Origin: Flectobacillus roseus
GTDB taxonomy: Bacteria; Bacteroidota; Bacteroidia; Cytophagales; Spirosomataceae
NCBI RefSeq assembly: GCF_030056665.1
Contig: NZ_JASHIG010000010.1
Direction: 5' to 3' (one strand)
DNA length: 64,000 nt
Shown here: one piece after another, positions 8,493 through 18,103 of the stretch
How the letters are laid out: the number at the start of each line of letters is the position of its first letter
Numbering within the stretch: position 1 is the first letter of the stretch
The notes under the pieces: generated by a model
What the model saw: only the letters and a program-made list of their open reading frames with translations
The model's database searches: none
What the model was told of the DNA's origin: nothing
Translations under genes and position numbers: made by a program

Positions 8493-8503
8493 ATTAAAAT
8501 TTC

Positions 8504-9190
8504 TTATTTGTTCGTAACTAGAGCTAGCGAAGCTTTTTGATTGCCCGTTCCTTTTAAACTTCCTTTGGCGACAAGTGTATAAATTTTACCAGTTACAATC
8601 GACACTTTTTCTAACTGGAACAACAGCGAATCGTTACTAGCGTCTTTTACCACAAATGTGTAGTTGGAGCCTGGAGTGATAGCCTCAAAAGATTGCATCC
8701 CAGCAAAGCCTGTTTGAGAAAATAGCGGTGTACTATGACCTTGAAGGTAAAGATTTAGTCCTTTGTTTTCGACCATAAAATTGGCAAAGCGAATATGGGC
8801 AAACTTAGGGCTTGGTTTTGATAAATCATCACTGAAAACCATAATAGAAGGGTTGGCTTTGGTACCAGCCACAAAGGCGGTGTAGTTACTTTGCTCGGCA
8901 AGAGTAATTTCTTTTTTGGCCATGGGAGTTGTCGAACCTTTGGGGCTAAAACTCAATTCCACTTTATTGGTAGGGGAATCTTGGTAGCCTAGCTCAGTCA
9001 TAAAGTCAATATCTTTGTTAAGAAACTTTTTGGTACCTAAATAAAAACTTACCGACCCACAATCAGTACAGGCGTTGAATACCGATAGTTTGGCTGGTTT
9101 GGGTTCTACATTGGGATTTACCTCGTAAACTTTCTTACAAGAAATGGACAATACTGCCACAAGAGCAAAAGAGATGTTTGTAAATTTCAT
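8504..9190 (-). CDS. DUF4397 domain lipoprotein
   Basis: 228 residues. The N-terminus MKFTNISFALVAVLSISC ends in a lipobox (LSISC, Cys18), so it is probably a membrane-anchored lipoprotein. The body reads as two DUF4397 beta-sandwich repeats: KLSVFNACTDCGSVSFYLG then FAHIRFANFMVENKGLNLYL, each followed by a 'Y.F.v' strand. DUF4397 proteins in Bacteroidota are usually periplasmic or surface proteins of unknown function. Two extra Cys (NACTDC) near residue 40 could form a disulfide. It is monocistronic by appearance. Confidence 0.8.
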   Translation of the reverse strand: MKFTNISFALVAVLSISCKKVYEVNPNVEPKPAKLSVFNACTDCGSVSFYLGTKKFLNKDIDFMTELGYQDSPTNKVELSFSPKGSTTPMAKKEITLAEQSNYTAFVAGTKANPSIMVFSDDLSKPSPKFAHIRFANFMVENKGLNLYLQGHSTPLFSQTGFAGMQSFEAITPGSNYTFVVKDASNDSLLFQLEKVSIVTGKIYTLVAKGSLKGTGNQKASLALVTNK

Positions 9191-9374
9191 AAAAGAGAAG
9201 GTTTAAATTTATCTCAATGAGGCATGGCTTCAGAAGATGGTTGTAAACCTTTTCTGGATTTAACATTCTTTAACAAGTGTGGCTGAGAGACTTAAAGTAG
9301 CATATTAAGTAAAATTATACCTTCAGACATAATTTGGAAATGCCTGCCATTTTCAAGATATTGTACCACTCAAA

Positions 9375-9404
9375 GTTGCAGGATATAGCATTATATTAGC
9401 TTTG
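9375..9404 (+). promoter_or_regulatory. Bacteroidota-type promoter for the MORN-like gene
   Basis: GTTG at 9375-9378 followed after 18 bases by TAGCTTTG at 9397-9404 fits the -33/-7 layout. Transcription would begin near 9411, about 30 bases before the ATG at 9442. Confidence 0.5.
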
Positions 9405-9441
9405 AATCAATTGTTCTAACTGCTTTTCACAAGAATAATTT

Positions 9442-9951
9442 ATGTATACTAATAGTTTAGATACTCCTAGAATCACACAGAAAACTAACTCTGGAGGCAT
9501 TAGTTGGATTAAAGCAACGCTGTGTATGGTTGCACTGACACTATTTTCATGCCAAGAAAAAAAAGATGTTAAGGTTAAATATGTAGTCATAAATAAAAAA
9601 ATTGTACTACCCCAAGGAATGGAAATTAACGGACTAAAACAAGGCTTGTGGATAGAGTATAATGATGTTGGATTTATTAACAATATTGCTACCTATGTAA
9701 ATGGAATTGCAAATGGTGAGGGGCTTTTTTATAATGACTTTGGAAGGATCATTAAAAAATATCACTGTAAGAATGGAAAGTTAAATGGATTATTTGAATG
9801 TTTTAATGATAAAGGTCTACTTACAGTAAAGGGTGCATATGACGATAATAAAATGAAAGGAGAATGGTTTTACTACAGTGATAATGGTAAGTTGATGACT
9901 TATGAGTTATGGGAGAATGGTAAGATTATAAAGAAAAAAGTCTTTGAGTGA
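9442..9951 (+). CDS. MORN-variant repeat lipoprotein-like protein
   Basis: 169 residues. Residues about 55-165 contain four or five short repeats of the MORN-2/YwqK type (GLKQGLWIEYNDVG, GIANGEGLFYNDFG, GKLNGLFECFNDKG, NKMKGEWFYYSDNG). These repeats build a flat beta-hairpin ladder. The region around residues 22-37 (WIKATLCMVALTLFSC) is hydrophobic and ends with a lipobox-like LFSC, so the protein may be a lipoprotein with an overlong N-terminus, or may really start at the internal ATG at 9526. The promoter position favours 9442. No catalytic residues are visible and the role is unknown. Confidence 0.7.
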   Translation: MYTNSLDTPRITQKTNSGGISWIKATLCMVALTLFSCQEKKDVKVKYVVINKKIVLPQGMEINGLKQGLWIEYNDVGFINNIATYVNGIANGEGLFYNDFGRIIKKYHCKNGKLNGLFECFNDKGLLTVKGAYDDNKMKGEWFYYSDNGKLMTYELWENGKIIKKKVFE

Positions 9952-10030
9952 AGTCTAACATTATTCCTTGGTCTGTTCAACTTGCTCAGTCAATCTACAA
10001 TACAAAATTTCTAAAATACAAAAACATCAC

Positions 10031-10557
10031 ATGATAACTTTAAGCATTTGTTTGAGCTTTATTCTCACAACTTATAATCAATTGAATACGCATTTCGGAA
10101 CGTTTACACCAAGTATTTATCCTAAAACAATCACTCTATTAGAAGTGAACAACGATAATGGTTTGAAGAGTGCTGATACAAGTATAATCGTCTTGAAAAA
10201 ATTAAAATATACGTTGTTGGACATTAAAGATTATAAGACTGACAAACGACAATTACTCATTCAAAAAATCATGTAACCCAAGGTAAAATATTATTTTTAA
10301 CTCCAGATATAGCACAGGGGTTCTCCGTAAATTGGATTAAAGAAACAAGTGCTGGCTTTGAAGTATCAATAGAGTATGGGTCAAGGTATTATGTTCAAAA
10401 GATTTTCCAGTTTGTTTTCGAAAACAATAGTTTTTATTTAAAGAATATTACAACGAGTTCTTTCGATAAATATAGCCCTGAGAAGTATGAGAAAACAACT
10501 AAAAAACTAAAGAAGCCTTTCAAAATTTCTAATTTTAAAATGGAAGATTTTGTGTAG
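10031..10557 (+). pseudogene. Frameshifted hypothetical protein gene
   Basis: The first part (ATG at 10031, frame 2) reads MITLSICLSFILTTYNQ and stops at 10274 just after the hexa-A run 10263-10268. In frame 1 a clean reading continues from that run (NHVTQGKILFLTPDIA, GFSVNWIKETSAGF) to a stop at 10555-10557. Adding one A to the run would join the halves into a single protein of about 175 residues. This is therefore a decayed gene, a phase-variable homopolymer or a sequence error. The N-terminus has a hydrophobic segment that could be a signal peptide. No family was recognised. Its position just after the MORN-like gene suggests a small accessory pair. Confidence 0.6.
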
Positions 10558-10598
10558 TATTTTCTTGAATTGCTATTTCAGGACAAGACAGTTTATCA

Positions 10599-10636
10599 AA
10601 AAAGGCGTTCGAAATTTGTTTTTCGAACGCCTTTTT
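10599..10636. terminator. Bidirectional terminator
   Basis: Stem AAAAAGGCGTTCGAAA/TTTCGAACGCCTTTTT (16 bp) with a 6-base loop and A/T tails on both sides. It separates the frameshifted gene from the convergent cytochrome gene. Confidence 0.8.
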
Positions 10637-10760
10637 GATGAACTACATTTTAATGCTAAAGTGCTAATAGTCATAGTGTTGTAATGATGATTTGAGGATG
10701 CAAATTCTATCATCATCATAATGCAATCTCAAATCACACAATTCGGGATTAATAGCAATT

Positions 10761-12209
10761 TTATTCCTTCGTGGAAATCTTCGTAGTTTCCTCCCAACCT
10801 GTATGTATTGCTACGTCAGGTAGCGCTTTTTTCAATGCTTGAATACCTGTCTTGGTGACTTTACTTTTCCAGCAATAGATATTTTTAAGAGACTTTAGTT
10901 TGGCTAAAGCTTGAATGCCTGAATCAGAAATCTGCGTGTCAAATACATTCAGATATTCCAAATATTGTAAATCTTTCAATTGCGCTAACCCTGCGTCTGT
11001 AATGGCTGTATGCTCCAAATGTAGATGCGTTAGATGTTTACATTTGGCGACCTCCGGCATAGATTTATCGGTTATTTTTGTACGCCCCAATTTTAACCAA
11101 ATGACTTGCTCTGATAGGTTGTTCAGTAAATTGATTTGCGCATCATCAAAGTTAGGAGCATTCACAAAGTTGGCTTGTAGAAAATGCTGTCCGTTGGCTA
11201 CAGGCATGACAATAACCTTTGATGCACTTAATTTTTGAATATCCTCTTCATTGGCAGCAGGGACATTTTCTTTAAAAACTGCTGAAATACTTTCACCATT
11301 TTCTTGTGTATTGCCACCACTTGATAGCGATGCGAGCAAAGGCTTTACCTTTTCATCGGGTTTTAGTTGGGCTACTTTTTTGTTAAAAGGCGCACCTTGC
11401 TGAATCCACCAATGCAAAAGCGCGATTTCTTGCTCAGTCAGTGGTGTTTTACCTTTTGGAGGCATGTGATGTTCGTCTTCTTCTGGTAATAGCAAGCGTT
11501 TGATAAGTTCGCTATTGGCAGGATCATTTGCTTTGATAATAGCGCCATGTTTACCTCCTTTCAAAAGTAAATCTTGTTGGTCCATACGCAATTCTCCTTT
11601 GATTTTATTGGCATTGTGACATGACCAACATTTTTGCTCCATCACTGGTGCGATGATGTCTTGATAAACTAATGCTTCATCAATATTTTCTATTTTCTTT
11701 TGCGTTGTACTACCCGCCTTTCTTGCTGGTAATCCTAGTAGAGAGCGAAATGGCTCAGGCGTATTGGCGTACAAATAATCTTCTCCATGCGTCATATTAC
11801 CTCCAAGATGCCCCGTAATCGTCAATAAAATTAGCATGGTGAATAAAGTAGATAAATATCCTTTATTCATGACGGGGCTTCTCCCGTAACCTTTTAGATA
11901 CCAGGCCAATAAGGAAACAGCCGCTACCGCTATTCCCATCCATTGATGCCAAAAGAGCGTATCTTCGTTATACTCGCCAGAGGAGGAAAGTAAATAGCCA
12001 AAAATACATGATAACACAGCGGTAAGTGAGCCAGTTAGAAGAATAGGAGCAATGGCAGGCTGAAGTGTCTGTAAATTTTTTTTACGAGATAACCACTCTA
12101 AAATGGCCGCCATTATCAACATTCCAATAGGTAAATGAACCACTAAAGGGTGAAAATGCCCCAAAAACATAGCCCAATCCGAAGTGGAATTGGTTTGCAA
12201 TACTATCAT
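10761..12209 (-). CDS. DUF2231 membrane / cytochrome c (planctomycete-type) / leucine-rich repeat fusion
   Basis: 482 residues in three parts. Residues about 15-145 carry four membrane segments of DUF2231 type (HFHPLVVHLPIGMLIM, with conserved His). Residues 183-280 are a planctomycete-type cytochrome c domain with haem motif CWSCH (194-198) and a Met ligand candidate in HHMPPKGK. Residues about 360-475 are leucine-rich repeats (LTHLHLEHTAITDAGLAQL, LEYLNVFDTQISDSGI). The family is seen beside DUF1553/DUF1501 genes in Planctomycetes and Cytophagales; function is unknown but points to electron transfer at the inner membrane facing the periplasm. It is the last gene of the four-gene minus-strand set, though the gap to the previous gene is 236 bases. 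Confidence 0.85.
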   Translation of the reverse strand: MIVLQTNSTSDWAMFLGHFHPLVVHLPIGMLIMAAILEWLSRKKNLQTLQPAIAPILLTGSLTAVLSCIFGYLLSSSGEYNEDTLFWHQWMGIAVAAVSLLAWYLKGYGRSPVMNKGYLSTLFTMLILLTITGHLGGNMTHGEDYLYANTPEPFRSLLGLPARKAGSTTQKKIENIDEALVYQDIIAPVMEQKCWSCHNANKIKGELRMDQQDLLLKGGKHGAIIKANDPANSELIKRLLLPEEDEHHMPPKGKTPLTEQEIALLHWWIQQGAPFNKKVAQLKPDEKVKPLLASLSSGGNTQENGESISAVFKENVPAANEEDIQKLSASKVIVMPVANGQHFLQANFVNAPNFDDAQINLLNNLSEQVIWLKLGRTKITDKSMPEVAKCKHLTHLHLEHTAITDAGLAQLKDLQYLEYLNVFDTQISDSGIQALAKLKSLKNIYCWKSKVTKTGIQALKKALPDVAIHTGWEETTKISTKE

Positions 12210-12240
12210 TATATATTGATTTGAAAAATACGGTAAATGT

Positions 12241-12327
12241 AGGCTTTAGGCTGTAAGCTGTATGTATTAGCCAAAATATTTTATTATTTTTTTATGACCA
12301 ATGTACATAGCTGACAGCCGAAAGCCC
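12241..12327. repeat. Imperfect inverted repeat of the 'ggcTTTaGGCTGT' family
   Basis: Arms 12241-12266 and 12302-12327 pair with about five mismatches around a 35-base AT-rich centre. Related word-like sequences recur at 19720-19860, 40245-40300, 54640-54740, 56700-56760 and 58290-58410. It may act as a terminator or be a relic of a small mobile palindrome. The rest of the gap to 12445 is AT-rich with short direct motifs. Confidence 0.55.
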
Positions 12328-12445
12328 AATATTTAAGTATGATAAGTAATAAGGTAAAATGTTAATGGTCATGATTCACAATTCACCAATCAGCCCCCAT
12401 CGCTCTAAAAATCACTCCTCATTCCGCATTCAAAACTCATCACTC

Positions 12446-13519
12446 TTAAGCTATTCTTTCTAGTTTGATGGGATATGTTTTTTTAGAATTCCATTGAGGA
12501 ACATACACGTTTTCGTCAGAGTCTACATATACATCATGAGGGTGCATAAACACATTGTGAGGGTCGTCTTTGTACTGACGTTGTAGCTTTCCATCTTTGT
12601 AAGTCGGCTCAGACCCACCAGGGGTTGAGATTACTTTCATATTTTTATCCATTACCTGAATATAACCTGAGTTATTCCAAGATTGGTCGGAACTTCGGTA
12701 CGCTGCGGCAAAAATATAGTCGCCATGTAATACTGGTCTGCACACAAAAGTGCCCGGTAAATGATACACTGCCAAGAATTTTCCGTCAAGTGTAAATCTT
12801 TTGATACAAGTATGCGAACGGTCTGTAATCAATAAAGTTGGATTCTTTTTATCACGAGTATCTACCAAAACACCATGACAAGTATCAAATTTATCATCAG
12901 TATATTCACTTGAATACCCTCCAAAATGACGTATGTATCTTCCTTTGCTATCATATTGAATGATATACTGTGAACCATATCCATCAGCTACATAGATATC
13001 GCCATTGGCTGGGTTAATAGCTGTTTCTGTAGGAACAAAGCGGTTAGGTGATTCATAAACGCCTGTTTCTTTGGGGTACTCCAATTTCATTACTTCACGT
13101 CCTTTCAAGTCGGTTTTGATGACTTGGTGACGATTGTTATCACAAATAAATAAAAACTGTTCGACGCCTTCGTTAGAGATAGTTAGTCCATGTGCTCCAG
13201 GATAGCTTGTGCCCCAAGCTTCCAATAGTTTTCCTGATTTATCATAAATCAAGATATTGTTTTTGGTTTCGTTGGTACACATAATCAAACGACCTTTGGC
13301 ATCTTCTACCATTTCGTGACAGTCGTTCACAGGGTTTTTAGCAGCATCTAGTACGCCCCATCCTGCTACTACTTTGTACTTGTGGGAATTATGCCCAATG
13401 ATGATTTCTTCCATTTTTTGAGATGTTTTATTGCCTAAACTAGTATTGGTGATTAAACCAGCTCCTACGGCTAAGGTGCTAGTTTTGAGGAAATTTCTTC
13501 TGGATTGATGCTCGTACAT
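12446..13519 (-). CDS. Tat-exported NHL/6-bladed beta-propeller protein
   Basis: 357 residues. The N-terminus QSRRNFLKTSTLAVGAGLI is a clear twin-arginine signal (RRNFLK), so the protein is folded before export to the periplasm. The body contains NHL/6-bladed propeller repeats of about 45 residues (AHGLTISNEGVEQFLFICD, GDIYVADGYGSQYIIQYDSKG, TLLITDRSHTCIKRFTLDG, HPHDVYVDSDENVYVPQW). Such propellers bind ligands or act as peptidylglycine-lyase-like or lactonase-like enzymes; no specific active site is assigned. It lies between the DUF1501 gene and the cytochrome-LRR gene in the same orientation, so it is a probable functional partner. Confidence 0.85.
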   Translation of the reverse strand: MYEHQSRRNFLKTSTLAVGAGLITNTSLGNKTSQKMEEIIIGHNSHKYKVVAGWGVLDAAKNPVNDCHEMVEDAKGRLIMCTNETKNNILIYDKSGKLLEAWGTSYPGAHGLTISNEGVEQFLFICDNNRHQVIKTDLKGREVMKLEYPKETGVYESPNRFVPTETAINPANGDIYVADGYGSQYIIQYDSKGRYIRHFGGYSSEYTDDKFDTCHGVLVDTRDKKNPTLLITDRSHTCIKRFTLDGKFLAVYHLPGTFVCRPVLHGDYIFAAAYRSSDQSWNNSGYIQVMDKNMKVISTPGGSEPTYKDGKLQRQYKDDPHNVFMHPHDVYVDSDENVYVPQWNSKKTYPIKLERIA

Positions 13520-13574
13520 AGAGGATAATATGTTAATGGTAAATTACGAATTGTGAATTAATACTGTTCGAAGG

Positions 13575-13678
13575 ATTTCCAAACTATTTCGGATATCGGA
13601 TATGGGATTTCGGAAGTGTAATCTTCTATTTTTTTTATTTCCGAAATCAGAAATCCCAAATCCGCAATTATTGGAAAT
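13575..13678. repeat. Long imperfect palindrome of the 'ATTTCGGAA' family
   Basis: Arms of about 40 bases (13575-13614 and 13639-13678) pair imperfectly, each built from repeated ATTTCGGAt/ATTTCGGAA words. Similar palindromes occur at 19936-19982 and 30820-30926. It lies after the DUF1501 stop on the minus strand and before the propeller gene, so it may attenuate read-through. Confidence 0.55.
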
Positions 13679-13759
13679 TCTTCTTACAGTACTAATTGAG
13701 AATTATAAATATAGGTTAGTGATTTGCCTAATGTCTACAGCTCATAGCCTAAGGCATCA

Positions 13760-15241
13760 TTAAGACAAAACCGAACGGATGACTTTTCCACTGGTATCGG
13801 TTAATCTAAAGTTTCTACCTTGAAATGGATAGGTAAAGTCTTCATGGTTAAAGCCTAAACAGTGCATGATGGTTGCTTGCAAATCAAAAACAGAAGTGCG
13901 GTCTTTGATGCCGACATAGCCCACAGGGTCGGTTTCGCCGTGTGAATAGCCGCCCTTGATGCCTCCGCCTGCCATCCAAACGGTGAACGCCTCGGTATGG
14001 TGGTCTCTTCCTTTGAAGGCAGCCGCTTTACCTTCGCGATTTTCTGCCATTGGGGTTCTCCCAAATTCTGCCCCCCAAACGATGAGTGTTTCATCTAGTA
14101 AACCTCTTTGTCTTAAGTCTTGGATCAAAGCTGTAATGGCTTTGTCGACGGTCGAACATTTTTTGGTCAAACCATTTGCCACGTCAGTATCTTCCGAACC
14201 TCCGCCGTGGGAGTCCCATCCCCAATCAAAAAGTTGTACAAAACGCACACCTTGTTCTACTAATTTTCTGGCTAACAAGCAGTTGTTGGCAAAGGATTCT
14301 TTGCCTAATTGTGTGTCGTACATTTCGTGGATATAGGCTGGTTCTTTGGTAATATCCATTACTTCTGGCACAGTAGTCTGCATCCTGAAGGCCATTTCGT
14401 ATTGCGAAATACGTGCTAAGGTTTCAGGGTCATGAAACTCTTCGTAAGATTCTTTATTGATTTCGGTAATGGCATCGATGGTACTTTTGCGTAAATCACG
14501 ACTCATTCCTGCTGGGTCGGAAATGTACAAAACTGGCTCACCCTGATTCCGACATTGAACACCTTGGTACACCGAAGGTAAAAATCCGCTACCCCACAAG
14601 GCCTTGCCGCCATCTGGGTTTTTTCCACCAGAAGTAAGCACCATGTATCCCGGTAAGTTCTGATTTTCGGATCCCAAACCATACGTTGCCCACGTACCCG
14701 TACTCGGACGCCCTAAGCGAGCCGAACCTGTGTGAAGTAGCAATTGCGCAGGAGCGTGGTTAAATTGATCGGTGTACATGGCCTTGATAAACGAAATATC
14801 ATCTGCCACTGATTGTAAATGAGGCATTTTGTCCGAAACCCAAGCGCCACTTTGACCAACTTGTTGGAATTGGGCTTGTGGTCCCATCATTTGCGGGACA
14901 CCACGGATAAAGGCAAACTTTTTGCCTTCTAGAAAAGAAGCTGGACAGTCTTTTCCATCCAATTTCATCAAATCGGGTTTGTAATCAAATAACTCCAGCT
15001 GCGAAGGTGCACCTGCCATGTGTAAGTAAATGACAGATTTGGCTTTACCTGCAAAATGAGGCATTTTGGGTGCAAGAGGATTAGTCGCACTCGCTACTGT
15101 ATTCTGTGGAGAGCTGCCACAACTTTGCAGTAACGAACCCATAGCCATCATCCCCAAGCCCGTAGTGCATTGCTTGAGAAAATGCCGACGGGTCTCGTAG
15201 CGAAGCTTTTCAAAAAGAAGTTCTTGCTGTAAATTTTGCAT
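13760..15241 (-). CDS. DUF1501 Tat-exported lipoprotein-like protein
   Basis: 493 residues from the ATG at 15241; the longer frame to 15310 adds non-conserved residues. The N-terminus YETRRHFLKQCTTGLG is a Tat signal, followed by SLLQSC, so it may be a Tat lipoprotein (Cys41). The body matches DUF1501, an alkaline-phosphatase/sulfatase-fold family: SVIYLHMAGAPSQLELFDYK near the start, FVQLFDWGWDSHGG and LIVWGAEFGRTPM as the metal-site-like segments, then GRDHHTEAFTVWMAGGGIKGG. DUF1501 genes are paired with DUF1549/DUF1553 genes across Planctomycetes and some Bacteroidota; the reaction is unknown. The gene starts 76 bases after the DUF1553 stop. Confidence 0.88.
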   Translation of the reverse strand: MQNLQQELLFEKLRYETRRHFLKQCTTGLGMMAMGSLLQSCGSSPQNTVASATNPLAPKMPHFAGKAKSVIYLHMAGAPSQLELFDYKPDLMKLDGKDCPASFLEGKKFAFIRGVPQMMGPQAQFQQVGQSGAWVSDKMPHLQSVADDISFIKAMYTDQFNHAPAQLLLHTGSARLGRPSTGTWATYGLGSENQNLPGYMVLTSGGKNPDGGKALWGSGFLPSVYQGVQCRNQGEPVLYISDPAGMSRDLRKSTIDAITEINKESYEEFHDPETLARISQYEMAFRMQTTVPEVMDITKEPAYIHEMYDTQLGKESFANNCLLARKLVEQGVRFVQLFDWGWDSHGGGSEDTDVANGLTKKCSTVDKAITALIQDLRQRGLLDETLIVWGAEFGRTPMAENREGKAAAFKGRDHHTEAFTVWMAGGGIKGGYSHGETDPVGYVGIKDRTSVFDLQATIMHCLGFNHEDFTYPFQGRNFRLTDTSGKVIRSVLS

Positions 15242-15316
15242 ACGTTTATTTAATGAACAAAAGCTTTTAGGTTTTAATAAAATCCAAACTCCGAAATCAA
15301 AAATCCACAATCAAAT

Positions 15317-18103
15317 TTATTCTTTCATAATAAACTCATCCAGATTCAGCAACGTACTAGCCACAAGGGTCTTAGCCGCTAAGTCTGGAATGTTTTTAGG
15401 TTTTATATTATCATCAGGACAAATATTGAGAAGCTTTTCGGCTTCGCTTTTATTCTGCCGATATGCTTGCAATGAATTGGTATAGAGTCGTTTAAACACC
15501 GCTAATTTTTTCTCAGAAATAGGTTTACCAATCGTAAATTGGTAAGTATTGCTAATTTGAGTGTCAAACGAGCCTTGAATATGATCCATTTTTTGGGCTA
15601 GATGTTTGGCACATTCCAAATACACAGGGTCATTGAGCGTGACAAGTGCCTGTAAAGGCGTATTGGTTCGGATTCTTCTTGCCAAGCAAATATCACGATT
15701 AGCGCCGTCAAAAGTAATCATCGAAGGATAGGGCGTTGAGCGTCGCCAGTAGGTGTATAAGGCTCTTCGATATTGATCGTCTTTTTCACTTGTTTTCCAA
15801 GCCATACTACTGTAAGGTGTATTCCAAATTCCATCGGGTTGATATGGCATTACGCTTTTTCCATACATTTTAGGACTTAACAAACCGCTCACCAGTAAGG
15901 CTTGATCTCGGATTTGCTCAGCTGACAAACGTACTCTTGGCCCACGGGCTAAAAGTCGATTCATAGGGTCTTTTTCTAATAAATCTGGGTTGGCTTTAGA
16001 ATTTTGTTGATAAGTAGCCGACATAACCATTTCTTTCAATAACGGCTTTGGTTTCCATTGGTATTCGGTCATGAATTTTACGGCTAAATAGTCCAACAAC
16101 GCTGGATGCGTAGGCGTAAATCCTTGTGTGCCAAAATCTTCCAAAGTTTCGACCAAACCTATGCCAAAAATTTGTTCCCAAAAGCGATTTACCGCTACTC
16201 TGGCTGTTAATGGGTTGTCTTGACTTCCCAACCACATAGCTAGTCCAAGACGATTTTTAGGGGCATTTTTAGGTAATCCTCCAAATATCGCAGGTACTTC
16301 TGGTGCCACCACTTGCGTTTTGGCCAACCAATTACCCCGCTCCCAAACCTGTGTTTGACGAGTAAACTCTTTTGGCGAATCCAGCATCACAGGGGTATTT
16401 TCGGTGCTGGCACTGATGAGTGCTAAGAAATCTTTTTTTCTTTGACTAAAATCAGCTCTATCTTTTCCCGGAAATTCAGGTAATAAGGTAAAACTTCCAA
16501 TGACACAGGTGCTTTGGTCAGGTTTTACCTTGGTATTTTTAAATACAAGATACCAATCCTGACGACCATTTATGGTAGGCAAATCATATAACTGATAATC
16601 CCATGAGTTGGTCCAGCCACCTTTTTGGGTGGTATCTAGCTTGATAGTCGTCATGAGTTTTCCTGTTAGAGACCCTTGGCGTATTTCCATAAAAGTAGGA
16701 CTGCCAGTTTTGTTGCCATAAGCGACCAAAAGTTGTCGCTTACCTTCTACAGGAAGGGCTTTGAAGCGAACAGAACCGCCATTGCGAACGCCCAAATACT
16801 TGTTATCTGCTAGGGCGCCATTAATAAATTGGTCTCCTGCATGTGGATGAATTTTGGGTTCTAAAAAAGTCAAGTAGTAGGATATCTCCTGCTCTTTGGC
16901 GGTGCCAAAATTACTTTTCAACCAGCTTTTCAACTGCTCAAGCTTTGCTTTATCTTCTGGTTGGGTAAATTGGCGGAGGTATGGCGAATCATCAGGAATG
17001 TCTTCGTCGCGAGTATTATAAAAAAATGCCATTGATTTATAATAGTCCTCATGTCGAATTGGATCATAAGGATGCGAGTGGCATTGTACGCAGGCCATAG
17101 TTGTTCCCTGAAACATCTCCCAAGTCGTATTTACACGGTCGACCATAGAGGCGTTTCTAAATTCTTCATCATCTGTACCGCCTTCGTCATTGTTAACGGT
17201 ATTACGATGAAAGGCCGTAGCGATGTATTGTTCTTCGGAAGGGTTTTTTAATAAATCGCCAGCTAGTTGTTCCTTGATAAATTGATTATAAGGAATATCC
17301 CTATTAAAGGCCTTGATGACATAGTCACGATATTGCCAGATATTCCGAGCTTCGTCTTTTTCATAACCCTTGGTATCCGAATATCTTGCCATGTCTAGCC
17401 ACATACCAGCCCAACGCTCGCCGTATTGAGGAGAGGCAAGTAAGGCATCCACAACTTTTTCATAAGCATTATCTGAATTGTCATTCAAGAAATCCTGCAT
17501 CTGCTTGTCGGTAGGAGGTAAGCCCGTCAGGTCTAAGCACAATCTGCGAAGTAGAATAGATTTTTCGGCTTGTTTCGAAGGTGATAACCCTTCTTCATCT
17601 AGTTTGTTTTTGACAAAATAATCAATGTCGTTTTTCTCCCATTTAGTAGAAAACCAGCTAAATATGCCTGCAAAAAAGCTTTTATTGGGAACTTTAGGCA
17701 TTTCTGGTTTGACAAAAGCCCAGTGTTCACCCCAATTTGCGCCTTGGTTCACCCATTTAGTCAAAATTTCTATCTCTTCTTTTTTCAGAGGTTCTTTCTT
17801 CAATGGCATTCTTTCCTCTGGGTCTTTATTCGTCAGACGAATAATAAACTCAGAATGTTTGGCATCACCTGGAATAATGGCAGGTTTTCCAGACTCAGTT
17901 TTCCCTAGGGCTTCTTCTCTAAATAATAGACTAAAGCCTCCCTGCTTTTTTACGCCACCATGACATGAAATACAGTGTTTATTTAAAATCGGTTTTACTT
18001 CTGTGCTGTAATCAACGTTGTTGTTTGCTCCCCAAAAAGAGTATACAGAGTATCCTCCGATTAAAACGATGCTACTAATGAAGAGTAATTTGTTGGTATT
18101 CAT
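15317..18103 (-). CDS. Cytochrome c (PSCyt1) / DUF1549 / DUF1553 protein
   Basis: 928 residues. After an N-terminal membrane anchor or signal (residues 5-25), a PSCyt1 cytochrome domain has haem motif CISCH (44-48) and a Met candidate in ERMPLKK. Then come DUF1549 (about 155-360; KNDIDYFVKNKL, LDLTGLPPTDKQM, SPQYGERWAGMWLDMARY), which includes a second CxxCH at 338-342 (CVQCHSHPYDPI), and a C-terminal DUF1553 region (FWEQIFGIGLVETLEDFG, GPRVRLSAEQIRDQALL, RRSTPYPSMITFDG). A beta-rich insert lies around 440-560. The architecture is that of 'planctomycete cytochrome C domain' proteins, with no established reaction. Two haem sites suggest periplasmic oxidation or reduction. It is first in the minus-strand set, downstream of a 601-base control region. 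Confidence 0.9.
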   Translation of the reverse strand: MNTNKLLFISSIVLIGGYSVYSFWGANNNVDYSTEVKPILNKHCISCHGGVKKQGGFSLLFREEALGKTESGKPAIIPGDAKHSEFIIRLTNKDPEERMPLKKEPLKKEEIEILTKWVNQGANWGEHWAFVKPEMPKVPNKSFFAGIFSWFSTKWEKNDIDYFVKNKLDEEGLSPSKQAEKSILLRRLCLDLTGLPPTDKQMQDFLNDNSDNAYEKVVDALLASPQYGERWAGMWLDMARYSDTKGYEKDEARNIWQYRDYVIKAFNRDIPYNQFIKEQLAGDLLKNPSEEQYIATAFHRNTVNNDEGGTDDEEFRNASMVDRVNTTWEMFQGTTMACVQCHSHPYDPIRHEDYYKSMAFFYNTRDEDIPDDSPYLRQFTQPEDKAKLEQLKSWLKSNFGTAKEQEISYYLTFLEPKIHPHAGDQFINGALADNKYLGVRNGGSVRFKALPVEGKRQLLVAYGNKTGSPTFMEIRQGSLTGKLMTTIKLDTTQKGGWTNSWDYQLYDLPTINGRQDWYLVFKNTKVKPDQSTCVIGSFTLLPEFPGKDRADFSQRKKDFLALISASTENTPVMLDSPKEFTRQTQVWERGNWLAKTQVVAPEVPAIFGGLPKNAPKNRLGLAMWLGSQDNPLTARVAVNRFWEQIFGIGLVETLEDFGTQGFTPTHPALLDYLAVKFMTEYQWKPKPLLKEMVMSATYQQNSKANPDLLEKDPMNRLLARGPRVRLSAEQIRDQALLVSGLLSPKMYGKSVMPYQPDGIWNTPYSSMAWKTSEKDDQYRRALYTYWRRSTPYPSMITFDGANRDICLARRIRTNTPLQALVTLNDPVYLECAKHLAQKMDHIQGSFDTQISNTYQFTIGKPISEKKLAVFKRLYTNSLQAYRQNKSEAEKLLNICPDDNIKPKNIPDLAAKTLVASTLLNLDEFIMKE

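Noticed and set aside
13956..14336. Long open frame on the plus strand inside the DUF1501 gene
   Set aside because: It is an antisense shadow of a well-conserved minus-strand gene and has no recognisable domain; the same applies to other opposite-strand frames within sbcC, GH20, recG and the T9SS genes.
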